Shown here: positions 53,681-62,158 of the stretch, one piece after another
How the letters are laid out: each line of letters starts with the position of its first letter
Position numbering within the stretch: the stretch's first letter is position 1
Assembly (NCBI GenBank): GCA_910578515.1
Contig: CAJTQR010000004.1
Coordinates: forward strand, 372,001-436,000
Direction: 5' to 3'
DNA length: 64,000 bases
Source: an uncultured Duncaniella sp.
GTDB taxonomy: Bacteria; Bacteroidota; Bacteroidia; Bacteroidales; Muribaculaceae
Program-made: the position numbers and the translations under genes
The notes under the pieces: generated by a model
What the model was told of the DNA's origin: nothing
What the model saw: only the letters and a program-made list of their open reading frames with translations
The model's database searches: none

Positions 53681-56248
53681 ATGAGAATAATACCACGCAT
53701 CACATCCTCGTTGCTTCTTGCTTGTGGGCTGACATTTAATGTCATGGCTCAGACAGAACCGTTCCGCGACACAACTTTGCCTGCAGCTGAGCGCGCAGCC
53801 GACTTATTGTCACGCCTCACCATTGACGAGAAAATCTCTCTTATGATGGATAACTCCCCTGCTATCCCTCGTCTTGATATTCCCGCCTACAATTGGTGGA
53901 ACGAAGCACTCCATGGTGTAGGTCGCGCAGGAGTCGCCACCGTACTCCCTCAATCAATAGGCATGGCGGCTACATTTGATGATAAAGCCGTGGGCGATGC
54001 CTTCACAATGGTCAGCGATGAAGCACGTGCCAAATTCAACAAATTCCGTAAAAACGGGATTATAAAACGCTATCAGGGTCTCTCGTTCTGGACACCTAAC
54101 GTCAACATTTTCCGTGACCCACGCTGGGGCAGAGGACAGGAAACCTACGGAGAGGACCCATATCTCGCTTCGACAATGGGCGTTGCAGTGGTAAACGGTC
54201 TCCAGGGTCCTACAGACGGAAAGTATATCAAAACCCTTGCCGGAGCCAAGCACTATGCAGTGCACAGCGGTCCGGAATGGAACCGCCACTCGTTCGATGC
54301 CAAAAACATTGACCAACGCGACCTTTGGGAAACTTATCTTCCTGCTTTCAAGCAGCTCGTCGACGCTGATGTATGGCAGGTAATGTGTGCCTACAACCGT
54401 TTTGAGGGCGAACCGTGCTGTTCAAGCAAAAAGCTCCTCACTCAGATACTCCGCAATGAGTGGGGATTTGACAAAATCATCGTGAGCGACTGCTGGGCTA
54501 TCCGCGACTTTACATCCGACTGGGCGCACCACACCCACCCATCCAAAGCACACGCCAGTGCCGACGCCGTGATTTCAGGTACTGACCTTGAGTGCGGTTC
54601 GGAATACAAGAGTCTCCGCGAGGCATACGACAATGGCTTCATAACTGAAAAAGCCATTGATGCCGCCCTCCTCAAATTGCTTGAAGCCCGTTATCGTCTC
54701 GGCGAGATTGACGGTGCCACCGATACACCATGGGAGGGATACGATTCCACATACGTTGACAATGACGCACACCGCGCCATAGCTCTCGACATGGCACGCA
54801 AATCAATGACACTGCTCAAGAACAACGGTATTCTCCCGCTTAAGCCGGAAAGTGGAAAGAAAATCTATGTGATGGGTCCCAACGCTGCTGACTCCGTGAT
54901 GCAGTGGGGCAACTACAACGGCTTCCCCTCCCACACAGTCACTCTCATCGAAGGCATAAAGGGATTTGAACCCAACGCTACATATCTGAAAGGATGTGAC
55001 CATGTGGTAGCCGGCAATCTGATTTCTCATTTCGACAAGTTCAAAGGTGGCATGAATGCTACTTACTGGAACGGCAAGAACTCCAAACCCGCCGCTAAAG
55101 CTACATATACTTCGCCCATCACCCTCTCTACCGGAGGCGCGACAGTGTTTGCACCCGATGTTGACCTCACTGATTTCCGAGGAGAATACACCGGCACCTT
55201 CATCCCCGATGCTGACGGCGACTACATAATCCGCCTCGAATCAGGCAAGGATGACCTCGTGCTCAGCGTGGATGGCAAAGAGGTGGCAAAACGCTATTCA
55301 GGCGGTCGCAACGGTCACAACCTGTCGCACATGTTCACAGCCAAAGCCGGTCAGCCCGTAGATATCAAACTCTCTTACTCACATGGCGCTGATGTAGCAG
55401 ACCTGAAATTTGATGTGGTATCAGCCAAGGAGGAACCGGTTGACTTCTCCGATGCCGACATAGTGATTTTTGCCGGCGGTATTTCACCAAAGCTCGAAGG
55501 CGAAGAGATGAAAGTCTCCGTGCCCGGTTTCCGTGGCGGTGACCGCGAGACAATAGAACTCCCCCGTGTACAGCGCGAACTCATAAAGAAAATCAAGGAT
55601 GCCGGCAAGCAAGTGATATATGTCAACTTCTCCGGCTCAGCGGTAGCTTTAGCCCAGGAAGATTCTATCTGTGATGCCGTGCTCCAGGCATGGTACCCCG
55701 GTCAGGCAGGCGGTCAGGCAGCTGCCGAGGTTCTCTTTGGCAAATATAATCCGGCGGGACGCCTCCCTGTAACTTTCTATAAAAACGATTCGCAACTCCC
55801 CGACTTCGAGGATTACAATATGATGAACCGCACTTACCGTTTCTTCCGAGGCGAGCCTTTGTACCCCTTCGGACACGGTCTGAGCTTCACCTCATTCGGC
55901 TATGGAGACGCAGCTTTGAGCAATGCAACCCCAGGTGTCAATGACACTATCACACTCTCCATCCCCGTCACCAACACCGGTTCAATGGATGGCGATGAAG
56001 TGGTGCAAGTATATGTACGCAAACTCAACGACCCCTCAGGACCAATAAAGACACTCCGTGGTTACAGCCGAGTGAACATACCTGCAGGAAAAACCGAGAA
56101 GGTACAGTTCACACTCACTCCCGAGACATTCTCGGCATTTGACCACGCCTCAGGTCGCATGGCAACTCTCCCCGGAAAGTATGAGATACTCTATGGCTCA
56201 TCGTCAGCCGACTCAGCGCTCCGCTCCCTCCCCATAACTCTGAAATAA
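53681..56248 (+). CDS. GH3 beta-glycosidase with inserted PA14 domain
   Basis: I place the start at 53681 (MRIIPRITSSLLLACGL), giving 855 residues with a signal peptide. The N-terminal (alpha/beta)8 barrel contains PAYNWWNEALHGVGRAG and the nucleophile Asp270 in IIVSDCWAI. A PA14 domain is inserted at about residues 455-585 (GGMNATYWNGK to DLKFDVVSAK). It is followed by the rest of the (alpha/beta)6 sandwich (YNPAGRLPVTFY) and a fibronectin type III-like C-terminus (VNTGSMDGDEVVQVYVRK-type). It probably removes terminal beta-xylose or beta-glucose. It is monocistronic; a link to the second sus locus is possible but unproven. Confidence 0.9.
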   Translation: MRIIPRITSSLLLACGLTFNVMAQTEPFRDTTLPAAERAADLLSRLTIDEKISLMMDNSPAIPRLDIPAYNWWNEALHGVGRAGVATVLPQSIGMAATFDDKAVGDAFTMVSDEARAKFNKFRKNGIIKRYQGLSFWTPNVNIFRDPRWGRGQETYGEDPYLASTMGVAVVNGLQGPTDGKYIKTLAGAKHYAVHSGPEWNRHSFDAKNIDQRDLWETYLPAFKQLVDADVWQVMCAYNRFEGEPCCSSKKLLTQILRNEWGFDKIIVSDCWAIRDFTSDWAHHTHPSKAHASADAVISGTDLECGSEYKSLREAYDNGFITEKAIDAALLKLLEARYRLGEIDGATDTPWEGYDSTYVDNDAHRAIALDMARKSMTLLKNNGILPLKPESGKKIYVMGPNAADSVMQWGNYNGFPSHTVTLIEGIKGFEPNATYLKGCDHVVAGNLISHFDKFKGGMNATYWNGKNSKPAAKATYTSPITLSTGGATVFAPDVDLTDFRGEYTGTFIPDADGDYIIRLESGKDDLVLSVDGKEVAKRYSGGRNGHNLSHMFTAKAGQPVDIKLSYSHGADVADLKFDVVSAKEEPVDFSDADIVIFAGGISPKLEGEEMKVSVPGFRGGDRETIELPRVQRELIKKIKDAGKQVIYVNFSGSAVALAQEDSICDAVLQAWYPGQAGGQAAAEVLFGKYNPAGRLPVTFYKNDSQLPDFEDYNMMNRTYRFFRGEPLYPFGHGLSFTSFGYGDAALSNATPGVNDTITLSIPVTNTGSMDGDEVVQVYVRKLNDPSGPIKTLRGYSRVNIPAGKTEKVQFTLTPETFSAFDHASGRMATLPGKYEILYGSSSADSALRSLPITLK

Positions 56249-56273
56249 TCCACTTACTTTGAACTAAAACCCG

Positions 56274-56315
56274 TCAGGAGGGTCTTGCCGATTGGTAGGA
56301 CCCTCCTGATTTTTC
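56274..56315 (+). terminator. Rho-independent terminator after GH3
   Basis: TCAGGAGGGTC and GACCCTCCTGA form an 11-bp stem around a 14-nt loop, followed by TTTTTC. Confidence 0.88.
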
Positions 56316-56352
56316 ATTCTATTCTACATTTACAAATTACAGACGCACAAAA

Positions 56353-56393
56353 TACAGACGCACGTAAGAAAATGTTCCTTACGTGCGTCTGTA
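56353..56393 (-). terminator. Terminator of prfB
   Basis: A 16-bp perfect inverted repeat (56353-56368 with 56378-56393) has a 9-nt loop. Read on the minus strand, it is followed by TTTTG. A direct copy of TACAGACGCAC lies just to the left, so the arm sequence is present three times in about 60 bp. Confidence 0.75.
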
Positions 56394-56450
56394 ATTCTGT
56401 TTATTTGCGGCAAGCACTAATATCGCTTACCTATGAAATGGGATTAATCT

Positions 56451-57567
56451 TTAATCCTCGTTACCGGCAAATTCCATCAGGTAAGCTTTGATGAATGCAT
56501 CGAGGTCGCCATCCATCACGCCGTTCACATCGCTTGTCTGATAGTTGGTGCGGTGGTCCTTCACGCGGCGGTCATCGAACACATAGCTGCGTATCTGCGA
56601 ACCCCATTCAATTTTCATCTTTCCGGCTTCAATCTTAGCCTGCTCCTGCAGACGGTGCTGCAACTCTTTATCGTATAGGATAGAGCGGAGTTGACGCAGG
56701 GCATTTTCCTTATTCTTGGGCTGGTCGCGGGTCTCGGTATTCTCAATAAGAATCTCCTCCTGCTCACCGGTATAGGGGTCGGTGAACTGGTAGCGCAGTC
56801 GCACTCCGGATTCCACCTTGTTCACATTCTGACCGCCAGCTCCACCCGAACGGAAGGTATCCCACGAGAGTAATGCCGGTTCGACCTTAACCTCAATGGT
56901 ATCGTCCACAAGAGGTGTCACGAACACCGAAGCAAACGAAGTCATACGCTTGCCCTGGGCATTGTAGGGAGACACACGCACCAGACGGTGCACACCGTTC
57001 TCACTCTTGAGATAACCGTAGGCAAAGTCACCCTCCACATTTATGGTGCATGATTTGATACCTGCCTCATCACCTTCCAGAAGGTTGGCTATTGAAGTCT
57101 TGTAGCCATGCGCCTCACACCATCTGAGATACATACGCATCAGCATAGAAGCCCAGTCCTGACTCTCGGTACCACCGGCACCGGAGTTGATTTTCAGTAC
57201 CACACCGAGCTTATCTTCCTCGCGACGCAACATGTTGCGCAGCTCAAGGTTCTCGATTTTGGCAACTGCATCATTGTAGAGCGCATCAATATCAGCCTCC
57301 TCCACCAATCCTTCTTTCAGGAAATCCCAGGCGAGTTCAAGCTCATTTACTACCTTATCAATCTCCTCATAGCCGTCAATCCAAGCCTGAAGGTCCTTGA
57401 TTTTCTTCATCTGCAACTGAGCTTCCTTGGGGTGCTCCCAAAAATCAGGCACATGGGTGCGCAATTCCTCTTCCTCTACTTGTATTTTCTTGCTGTCGAT
57501 GTCAAAGATACCTCCTCAACGCCAACTTGCGTTCAAAAGTCTCTTTTAATTGTTCTTGTGTAATCAT
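56451..57567 (-). CDS. prfB: Peptide chain release factor 2, programmed +1 frameshift
   Basis: The gene is in two frames. The ATG at 57567 opens 21 codons (MITQEQLKETFERKLALRRYL) ending at an in-frame TGA. The remaining 350 residues are in the +1 frame from 57503. Shifting at CTT-TGA-C and skipping the T at 57504 gives 371 residues, the normal RF2 length. The GGQ motif (SGGAGGQNVNKVESG) and the stop-recognition region are in the second part. RF2 releases peptides at TGA and TAA. The frameshift is the classic autoregulation: low RF2 favours shifting. A minus-strand -7 element TAAATTTG lies at 57596-57603. Confidence 0.96.
57501..57516 (-). other. RF2 programmed frameshift site
   Basis: On the minus strand, the internal Shine-Dalgarno-like AGGAGG (57516-57511) is followed by TAT, the slippery CTT, the stop TGA (57504-57502) and C. 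This is the same layout as the well-known bacterial prfB site, with AGGAGG in place of the enterobacterial AGGGGG. Confidence 0.95.
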
Positions 57568-57627
57568 TATTATTAACTCTAAATTTATTTCACTGCAAAT
57601 TTACGCATATTTTAGTAATTTTGCAGC

Positions 57628-59289
57628 ATGGAATTGATTTATGACATTTTCATCAACCATTCGGCACTGCAAGCGGTAATAATAATCTCAATTATCATCG
57701 CGGTCGGGCTTGCGTTAGGAAAGATTAGAATATGGGGTATTTCGCTCGGTGTGACCTTTGTATTTTTCGCCGGTATTCTGGCAGGTCACCTCGGATTGTC
57801 AATTGACCCCACAATCCTGCACTATACCGAGAATCTCGGGCTTGTACTGTTCGTCTACGAACTCGGCTTAAAGGTCGGGCCAGGTTTCTTCAGCTCTTTC
57901 CGCAAGGGTGGATTACAACTCAACCTTCTGGGAATCGGTGTAATAATACTCGGGACCCTTATGGCTGTGCTGTTCAACATCTGGCTGGGAGTGCCTATCG
58001 GAGAGGCTACAGGACTCCTCTGTGGTGCCACTACCAACACGCCGGCGCTTGGTGCCGCCCAGCAGGCTCTGGAACAGATGGGTATGTCGGCCAACGGAGC
58101 AGCTCTAAGTTGCGCCGTGACCTATCCGCTCGGGGTGGTAGGTGTGATATTGGCAGTAATCCTAATCCGCAAAATGTTCCTCAGCCCCGACTCACCTCTC
58201 ACATCGCCACAGGAAGAAACCGACCCAACTTTCATTGCGGAGTTCAAAATCTGCAATCCCGCCATCTACAACATGACTGTGAAGCAGATTTCACAGATAA
58301 CACGTACGAAATTTGTGATTTCCCGTCTTTGGCACAACGATGTGGTAAGTATTCCCGACTCTCATACCGTGCTGCAGAAAGATGACCACCTTCTTGTAAT
58401 CACCACTCCTGACGACAGCCCCAAACTGAAAGTACTTTTCGGCAAACAGGAGCCGAGAGACTGGAACAAAAAAGATATCGACTGGAATTCCATTGACAAC
58501 CAGCTCATCTCACGCCGCATCATAGTGAGTCGCCCATCCATCAACGGCAAGAAATTAGGCTCATTGCGTTTGCGCAACCAATATCACATAAACATCAGCC
58601 GTGTGACCCGCAGCGGACTTCATCTGCTCGCCACACCTGAACTGATTCTACAACTCGGCGACTCGCTCACTGTGGTTGGTAGCGCCTCTGATATTGAAAA
58701 GGTGGAACAGATACTCGGTAACACCGCCATAAAGCTAAAGGACCCCAATCTTGCAGCTATCTTCATCGGTATAGTGGTTGGATTGGTAGTAGGTTCCATT
58801 CCAATAGCCATTCCAGGAATTTCAACACCTATAAAGCTTGGTCTGGCCGGCGGTCCGATTATAATAGGCATCCTTATAGGCCGTTTTGGTCCGCAGTTCC
58901 GGCTCGTCACCTATACTACCCGAAGTGCCAACCTGATGCTGCGCGGCATCGGACTGTCGCTATATCTCGCGTGTCTCGGTCTTGATGCAGGTGCCCAGTT
59001 TCTTGACACTATCATGCGCTCCGAAGGGCTTCTGTGGATTGCTCTCGGATTCCTAATCACTCTTATTCCGGTATTGATAATGGGAGGAGTAGCAATGCGG
59101 CTGTTCCGTCTCGACTTCGCTCTTACCTGCGGAATGCTTTGCGGAAGTATGGCAAACCCTATGGCACTTAACTATGTCAACGATGTGGTGCCGGGCGATT
59201 ATGCCACTGTGAGCTATGCCTCGGTATATCCGCTGTCAATGTTCTGCAGAGTGATTATAGCACAGTTAATCATACTCTGCTTTATCTGA
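57628..59289 (+). CDS. YidE/YbjL/AspT-family transporter with TrkA-C domains
   Basis: The 553-residue protein has two repeats of an antiporter-type transmembrane unit: residues of about 15-185 (GLVLFVYELGLKVGPGFFSSFR, LLCGATTNTPALGAAQQAL) and 370-550 (GLSLYLACLGLDAGAQFL, GMLCGSMANPMALNYV). Two regulator RCK-C/TrkA-C domains lie between them (about 200-360). The family includes the aspartate:alanine exchanger AspT; here the substrate is unknown. The -7-like TAATTTTG (57616-57623) ends 4 nt before the ATG. Leaderless transcription, or an unseen upstream promoter, is possible. A weak hairpin lies at 59299-59321. Confidence 0.88.
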   Translation: MELIYDIFINHSALQAVIIISIIIAVGLALGKIRIWGISLGVTFVFFAGILAGHLGLSIDPTILHYTENLGLVLFVYELGLKVGPGFFSSFRKGGLQLNLLGIGVIILGTLMAVLFNIWLGVPIGEATGLLCGATTNTPALGAAQQALEQMGMSANGAALSCAVTYPLGVVGVILAVILIRKMFLSPDSPLTSPQEETDPTFIAEFKICNPAIYNMTVKQISQITRTKFVISRLWHNDVVSIPDSHTVLQKDDHLLVITTPDDSPKLKVLFGKQEPRDWNKKDIDWNSIDNQLISRRIIVSRPSINGKKLGSLRLRNQYHINISRVTRSGLHLLATPELILQLGDSLTVVGSASDIEKVEQILGNTAIKLKDPNLAAIFIGIVVGLVVGSIPIAIPGISTPIKLGLAGGPIIIGILIGRFGPQFRLVTYTTRSANLMLRGIGLSLYLACLGLDAGAQFLDTIMRSEGLLWIALGFLITLIPVLIMGGVAMRLFRLDFALTCGMLCGSMANPMALNYVNDVVPGDYATVSYASVYPLSMFCRVIIAQLIILCFI

Positions 59290-59423
59290 CATAGGCTCGG
59301 ATAATTCTACCATGATTATCCAATCCCTCGCAGTAAAAATTGCGTCACTATGACAGATTCGCCAATCTTCAATCAATATTTTACAGTATCTGAATCTGCT
59401 TAACCTGTCTAATCAGGAAATCT

Positions 59424-60338
59424 CTAAAATATTGACTCATGAGTGTAAGTGGTAAGAAGCTCGAGGGCTTTCATTCCCATTACGGAATTACCCTTCTCGT
59501 TCAGTCGCGGAGACCATGTTGCCACAGCATATCGACCGGGATAAACAGCCCCGATACCTCCGCCTACACCACTTTTACCCGGAAGTCCCACCAGATAGGA
59601 ATATTCTCCGGCATCGTTATAGAAACCGCATGTCTGCATCACTGCATTTATACGTTTCACCTGCGAAGAGGTCAGACTAATCCCATCAAATGAAAATGCA
59701 GTGCTTCTGTCGGCAAACGGAAGGAATGCCTTGGAAAGCTGGCGGCAGCTCATCTCAACCGAACATTGCAGAAAGTAGAAATGCAACACATCCTCAATAT
59801 CATTGTCAAGATTTCCATAATATTTCAGCATATTTGCAATAGCGGCATTGATATAACCTTTTGCGCGTTCAGATGTAGCAACTTCGGAATCATAACCTAT
59901 GGTCGGGTCTGACGCAATACTCCGCACAAACGACAGATAGTCTTTCTCCGGATTATCAAGTGTGCTCATAAGCACATCTGCAAGCACTATCGCACCGGCA
60001 TTGATAAAGGGATTGCGAGGTATACCACGGTCAAGTTCAAGCTGTATCAACGAATTGAATGCCGCACCTGAGGGCTCTTTTCCAACCCTCTTCCACAGAG
60101 ATTCGCCCATAAGCGAAAGGCTCATCGATAGTGAAAAAACCTTGGTGACACTCTGTATTGAAAAGCGTTCGGTAACATCACCCCATTCTATCACATCGCC
60201 ATTAGTAGTGGTGATGCAGATACCGAAACGGTCAGGGTTTACCTTGGCAAGCGCCGGAATATAATCAGCCTGACGTCCGACTTGCCTCAACGGCTCTATC
60301 TCAGCCGCAATTTCTTCTAAAATAAGTTTGTAATCCAT
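59424..60338 (-). CDS. glsA: Glutaminase
   Basis: The 304-residue serine-dependent beta-lactamase-like glutaminase is of normal length. The catalytic Ser63-x-x-Lys66 lies in FSIQSVTKVFSL. NPFINAGAIVLADVL, SYLVGLPGKSGVGGGIGAVYPG and ATWSPRLNEKGNS are family blocks. It hydrolyses glutamine to glutamate and ammonia, which can buffer acid or feed glutamate metabolism. It is the last of four closely spaced minus-strand genes, 13 nt after the acyltransferase gene. Confidence 0.95.
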   Translation of the reverse strand: MDYKLILEEIAAEIEPLRQVGRQADYIPALAKVNPDRFGICITTTNGDVIEWGDVTERFSIQSVTKVFSLSMSLSLMGESLWKRVGKEPSGAAFNSLIQLELDRGIPRNPFINAGAIVLADVLMSTLDNPEKDYLSFVRSIASDPTIGYDSEVATSERAKGYINAAIANMLKYYGNLDNDIEDVLHFYFLQCSVEMSCRQLSKAFLPFADRSTAFSFDGISLTSSQVKRINAVMQTCGFYNDAGEYSYLVGLPGKSGVGGGIGAVYPGRYAVATWSPRLNEKGNSVMGMKALELLTTYTHESIF

Positions 60339-60351
60339 GACACAACATCAA

Positions 60352-61380
60352 TTACCGGAGAGAGAGTTTTCTTCTGCTACAACCAATTATATATTCACTA
60401 AATGGGAGAAATGACACTATATAACATCCGCAAAGACTTATTACAAAAGAGCAACTGAAAATCGCAGCTATTTGAACCGGAAAGAATCCAATATCCAAAA
60501 TCCAGTCCCAGTGCCAGACCCATGACCGCATAATAAACATATGGGACAAATATACTCCAAATGACATATCTGAAACAGTCTGAATCCATTTTGGCTGATA
60601 ATTACAACAGCCCGACATCAAACGTTGAATCACAACGAACCAAGCCAATGCCATTGATACGACAAAGATAGACAGATACCAGAAAAGTCTATAGAAATCA
60701 ACCGTCAAATTGCCAATCACACAGATTAGGGGAGCCATAACAGCCAATGTAAGTAAACATCCGACCATCCACAGATTTATCTTTAGTCCATATCTATACA
60801 GATAGTACCCGGCGATGAAATAGCCTAAGTAGCCAGATGTGTAATAAAACAGTCCATCTATGCTTGAATCCACTAAAATATAATTCTCTATGAGAGGGAA
60901 GCACAATGTCAGCGCCCAAATCCCCAAATATAGCTCAATAGTGGACTTCTTCACCGACGCCAGCCATGGACTTATGACCGGTGCGATAATATATAATCCT
61001 ATAAGCATATACATGAACCAGAGCACACCATGTCCTTGGGGCGAAAATGGCATCGACAACACAGACCTCACCACATCCTCCAGCCCCAATCCTCCCCTAT
61101 GCCATTTTACCAATATATAGAAGATAGACCATACCAATGTTGGAGCTAACAACTTACCAAGCCTCTTTTTTAGAAAAGTAACTGCATCGGCTTGCACCGG
61201 TAGCAACAAAGCGCCGCTAACCATAAGGAACAAACCTATGCATGGAGCACAGAAATAGCCTAATCCGGAAACTATCATACTGTTTGACTGGTCTGTTGGC
61301 AATGGCGAATGCATAAGGACCACCATCAAGCAAGCTATAAGCCGAAGAATATCAAGATATGTTATCCTTGTTTTTACCAT
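60352..61380 (-). CDS. Membrane acyltransferase (acyltransferase 3 family)
   Basis: The 342-residue protein has about ten transmembrane segments. The N-terminus TYLDILRLIACLMVVLMHSP is the hallmark of the OafA/WecH-type acyltransferase 3 family, with the conserved His near residue 23. LVWSIFYILVKW and GVLWFMYMLIGLYIIAPV are further family regions. It probably O-acetylates a cell-surface polysaccharide or lipid. The substrate cannot be inferred. It is 18 nt downstream of truA. The gene is more AT-rich than its neighbours, which may indicate later insertion into the cluster. Confidence 0.88.
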   Translation of the reverse strand: MVKTRITYLDILRLIACLMVVLMHSPLPTDQSNSMIVSGLGYFCAPCIGLFLMVSGALLLPVQADAVTFLKKRLGKLLAPTLVWSIFYILVKWHRGGLGLEDVVRSVLSMPFSPQGHGVLWFMYMLIGLYIIAPVISPWLASVKKSTIELYLGIWALTLCFPLIENYILVDSSIDGLFYYTSGYLGYFIAGYYLYRYGLKINLWMVGCLLTLAVMAPLICVIGNLTVDFYRLFWYLSIFVVSMALAWFVVIQRLMSGCCNYQPKWIQTVSDMSFGVYLSHMFIMRSWVWHWDWILDIGFFPVQIAAIFSCSFVISLCGCYIVSFLPFSEYIIGCSRRKLSLR

Positions 61381-61398
61381 AAAGCCAACAGCTTACAA

Positions 61399-62133
61399 TC
61401 AATACGTTACTTCCCAAAGGTAGAGGGCGTGACCGGGCATTGAGGTGCCGGCAGCGCAACGGTCGCGACGGTCAATCACAGCCTTGAATTCCTCCACCGA
61501 CATTTTACCTCTGCCTACCTCAACAAGAGTACCCACAACGGCACGTACCATATTGCGCAGGAAGCGGTCAGCTGTAATCACAAATACCCAACCGTCCGTG
61601 TCAGCCACCTTATGCCAACGAGCATGAGTGACCTTGCAGATATTGGTCTTGGCATCCGTGTGAAGCTTGGCAAATGATGTGAAATCATCAGTTTCGAGCA
61701 ACAGCTGCGCTGCCTCGTTCATCTTACCATAGTCAAGCCCATCAGGAGCCTTCCAGCATAACGGATGGAAGAAGGGTGACTTTTCAGGTAGTGCATAGTA
61801 ATGATATGTCCGGGAAGTGGCATCGAAGCGGGCATGTTTATCAGCATCGACTTCGTATATCTCATAAACTGCGATATCCTTCCCTACAAGGGAGTTTAGA
61901 CCACGCACCAACTTAGCAGCATCGGCTATCGGTGTATCCACATCAAAGTGGGCTATCATCATGCGGGCGTTGACGCCGGTGTCAGTGCGTCCCGCCCCGA
62001 CAATTTTCATGTCGCGGCGGAGCACAACCGACAGTGCTTTCTCCAATGTCTCCTGCACAGTCACCTCCCCCGGCTGACTCTGCCAGCCGTGGAACGGTGC
62101 GCCTCTGTAGGCAAGTCGCATGAAGTATCTCAT
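61399..62133 (-). CDS. truA: tRNA pseudouridine synthase A
   Basis: The 244-residue enzyme has the catalytic Asp51 in GAGRTDTGVNARMM, the N-terminal LAYRGAPFHGWQSQPGEVTV, and FLRNMVRAVVGTLVEVGRG near the C-terminus. It makes pseudouridine at positions 38-40 of the tRNA anticodon arm. It lies 25 nt after speA. Confidence 0.96.
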   Translation of the reverse strand: MRYFMRLAYRGAPFHGWQSQPGEVTVQETLEKALSVVLRRDMKIVGAGRTDTGVNARMMIAHFDVDTPIADAAKLVRGLNSLVGKDIAVYEIYEVDADKHARFDATSRTYHYYALPEKSPFFHPLCWKAPDGLDYGKMNEAAQLLLETDDFTSFAKLHTDAKTNICKVTHARWHKVADTDGWVFVITADRFLRNMVRAVVGTLVEVGRGKMSVEEFKAVIDRRDRCAAGTSMPGHALYLWEVTY

Positions 62134-62158
62134 AGCGATTTTAATACTTCTCTATGTT

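Noticed and set aside
57464..57567. prfB as a frameshifted pseudogene
   Set aside because: The break is exactly at the conserved programmed frameshift site and the downstream frame is intact.
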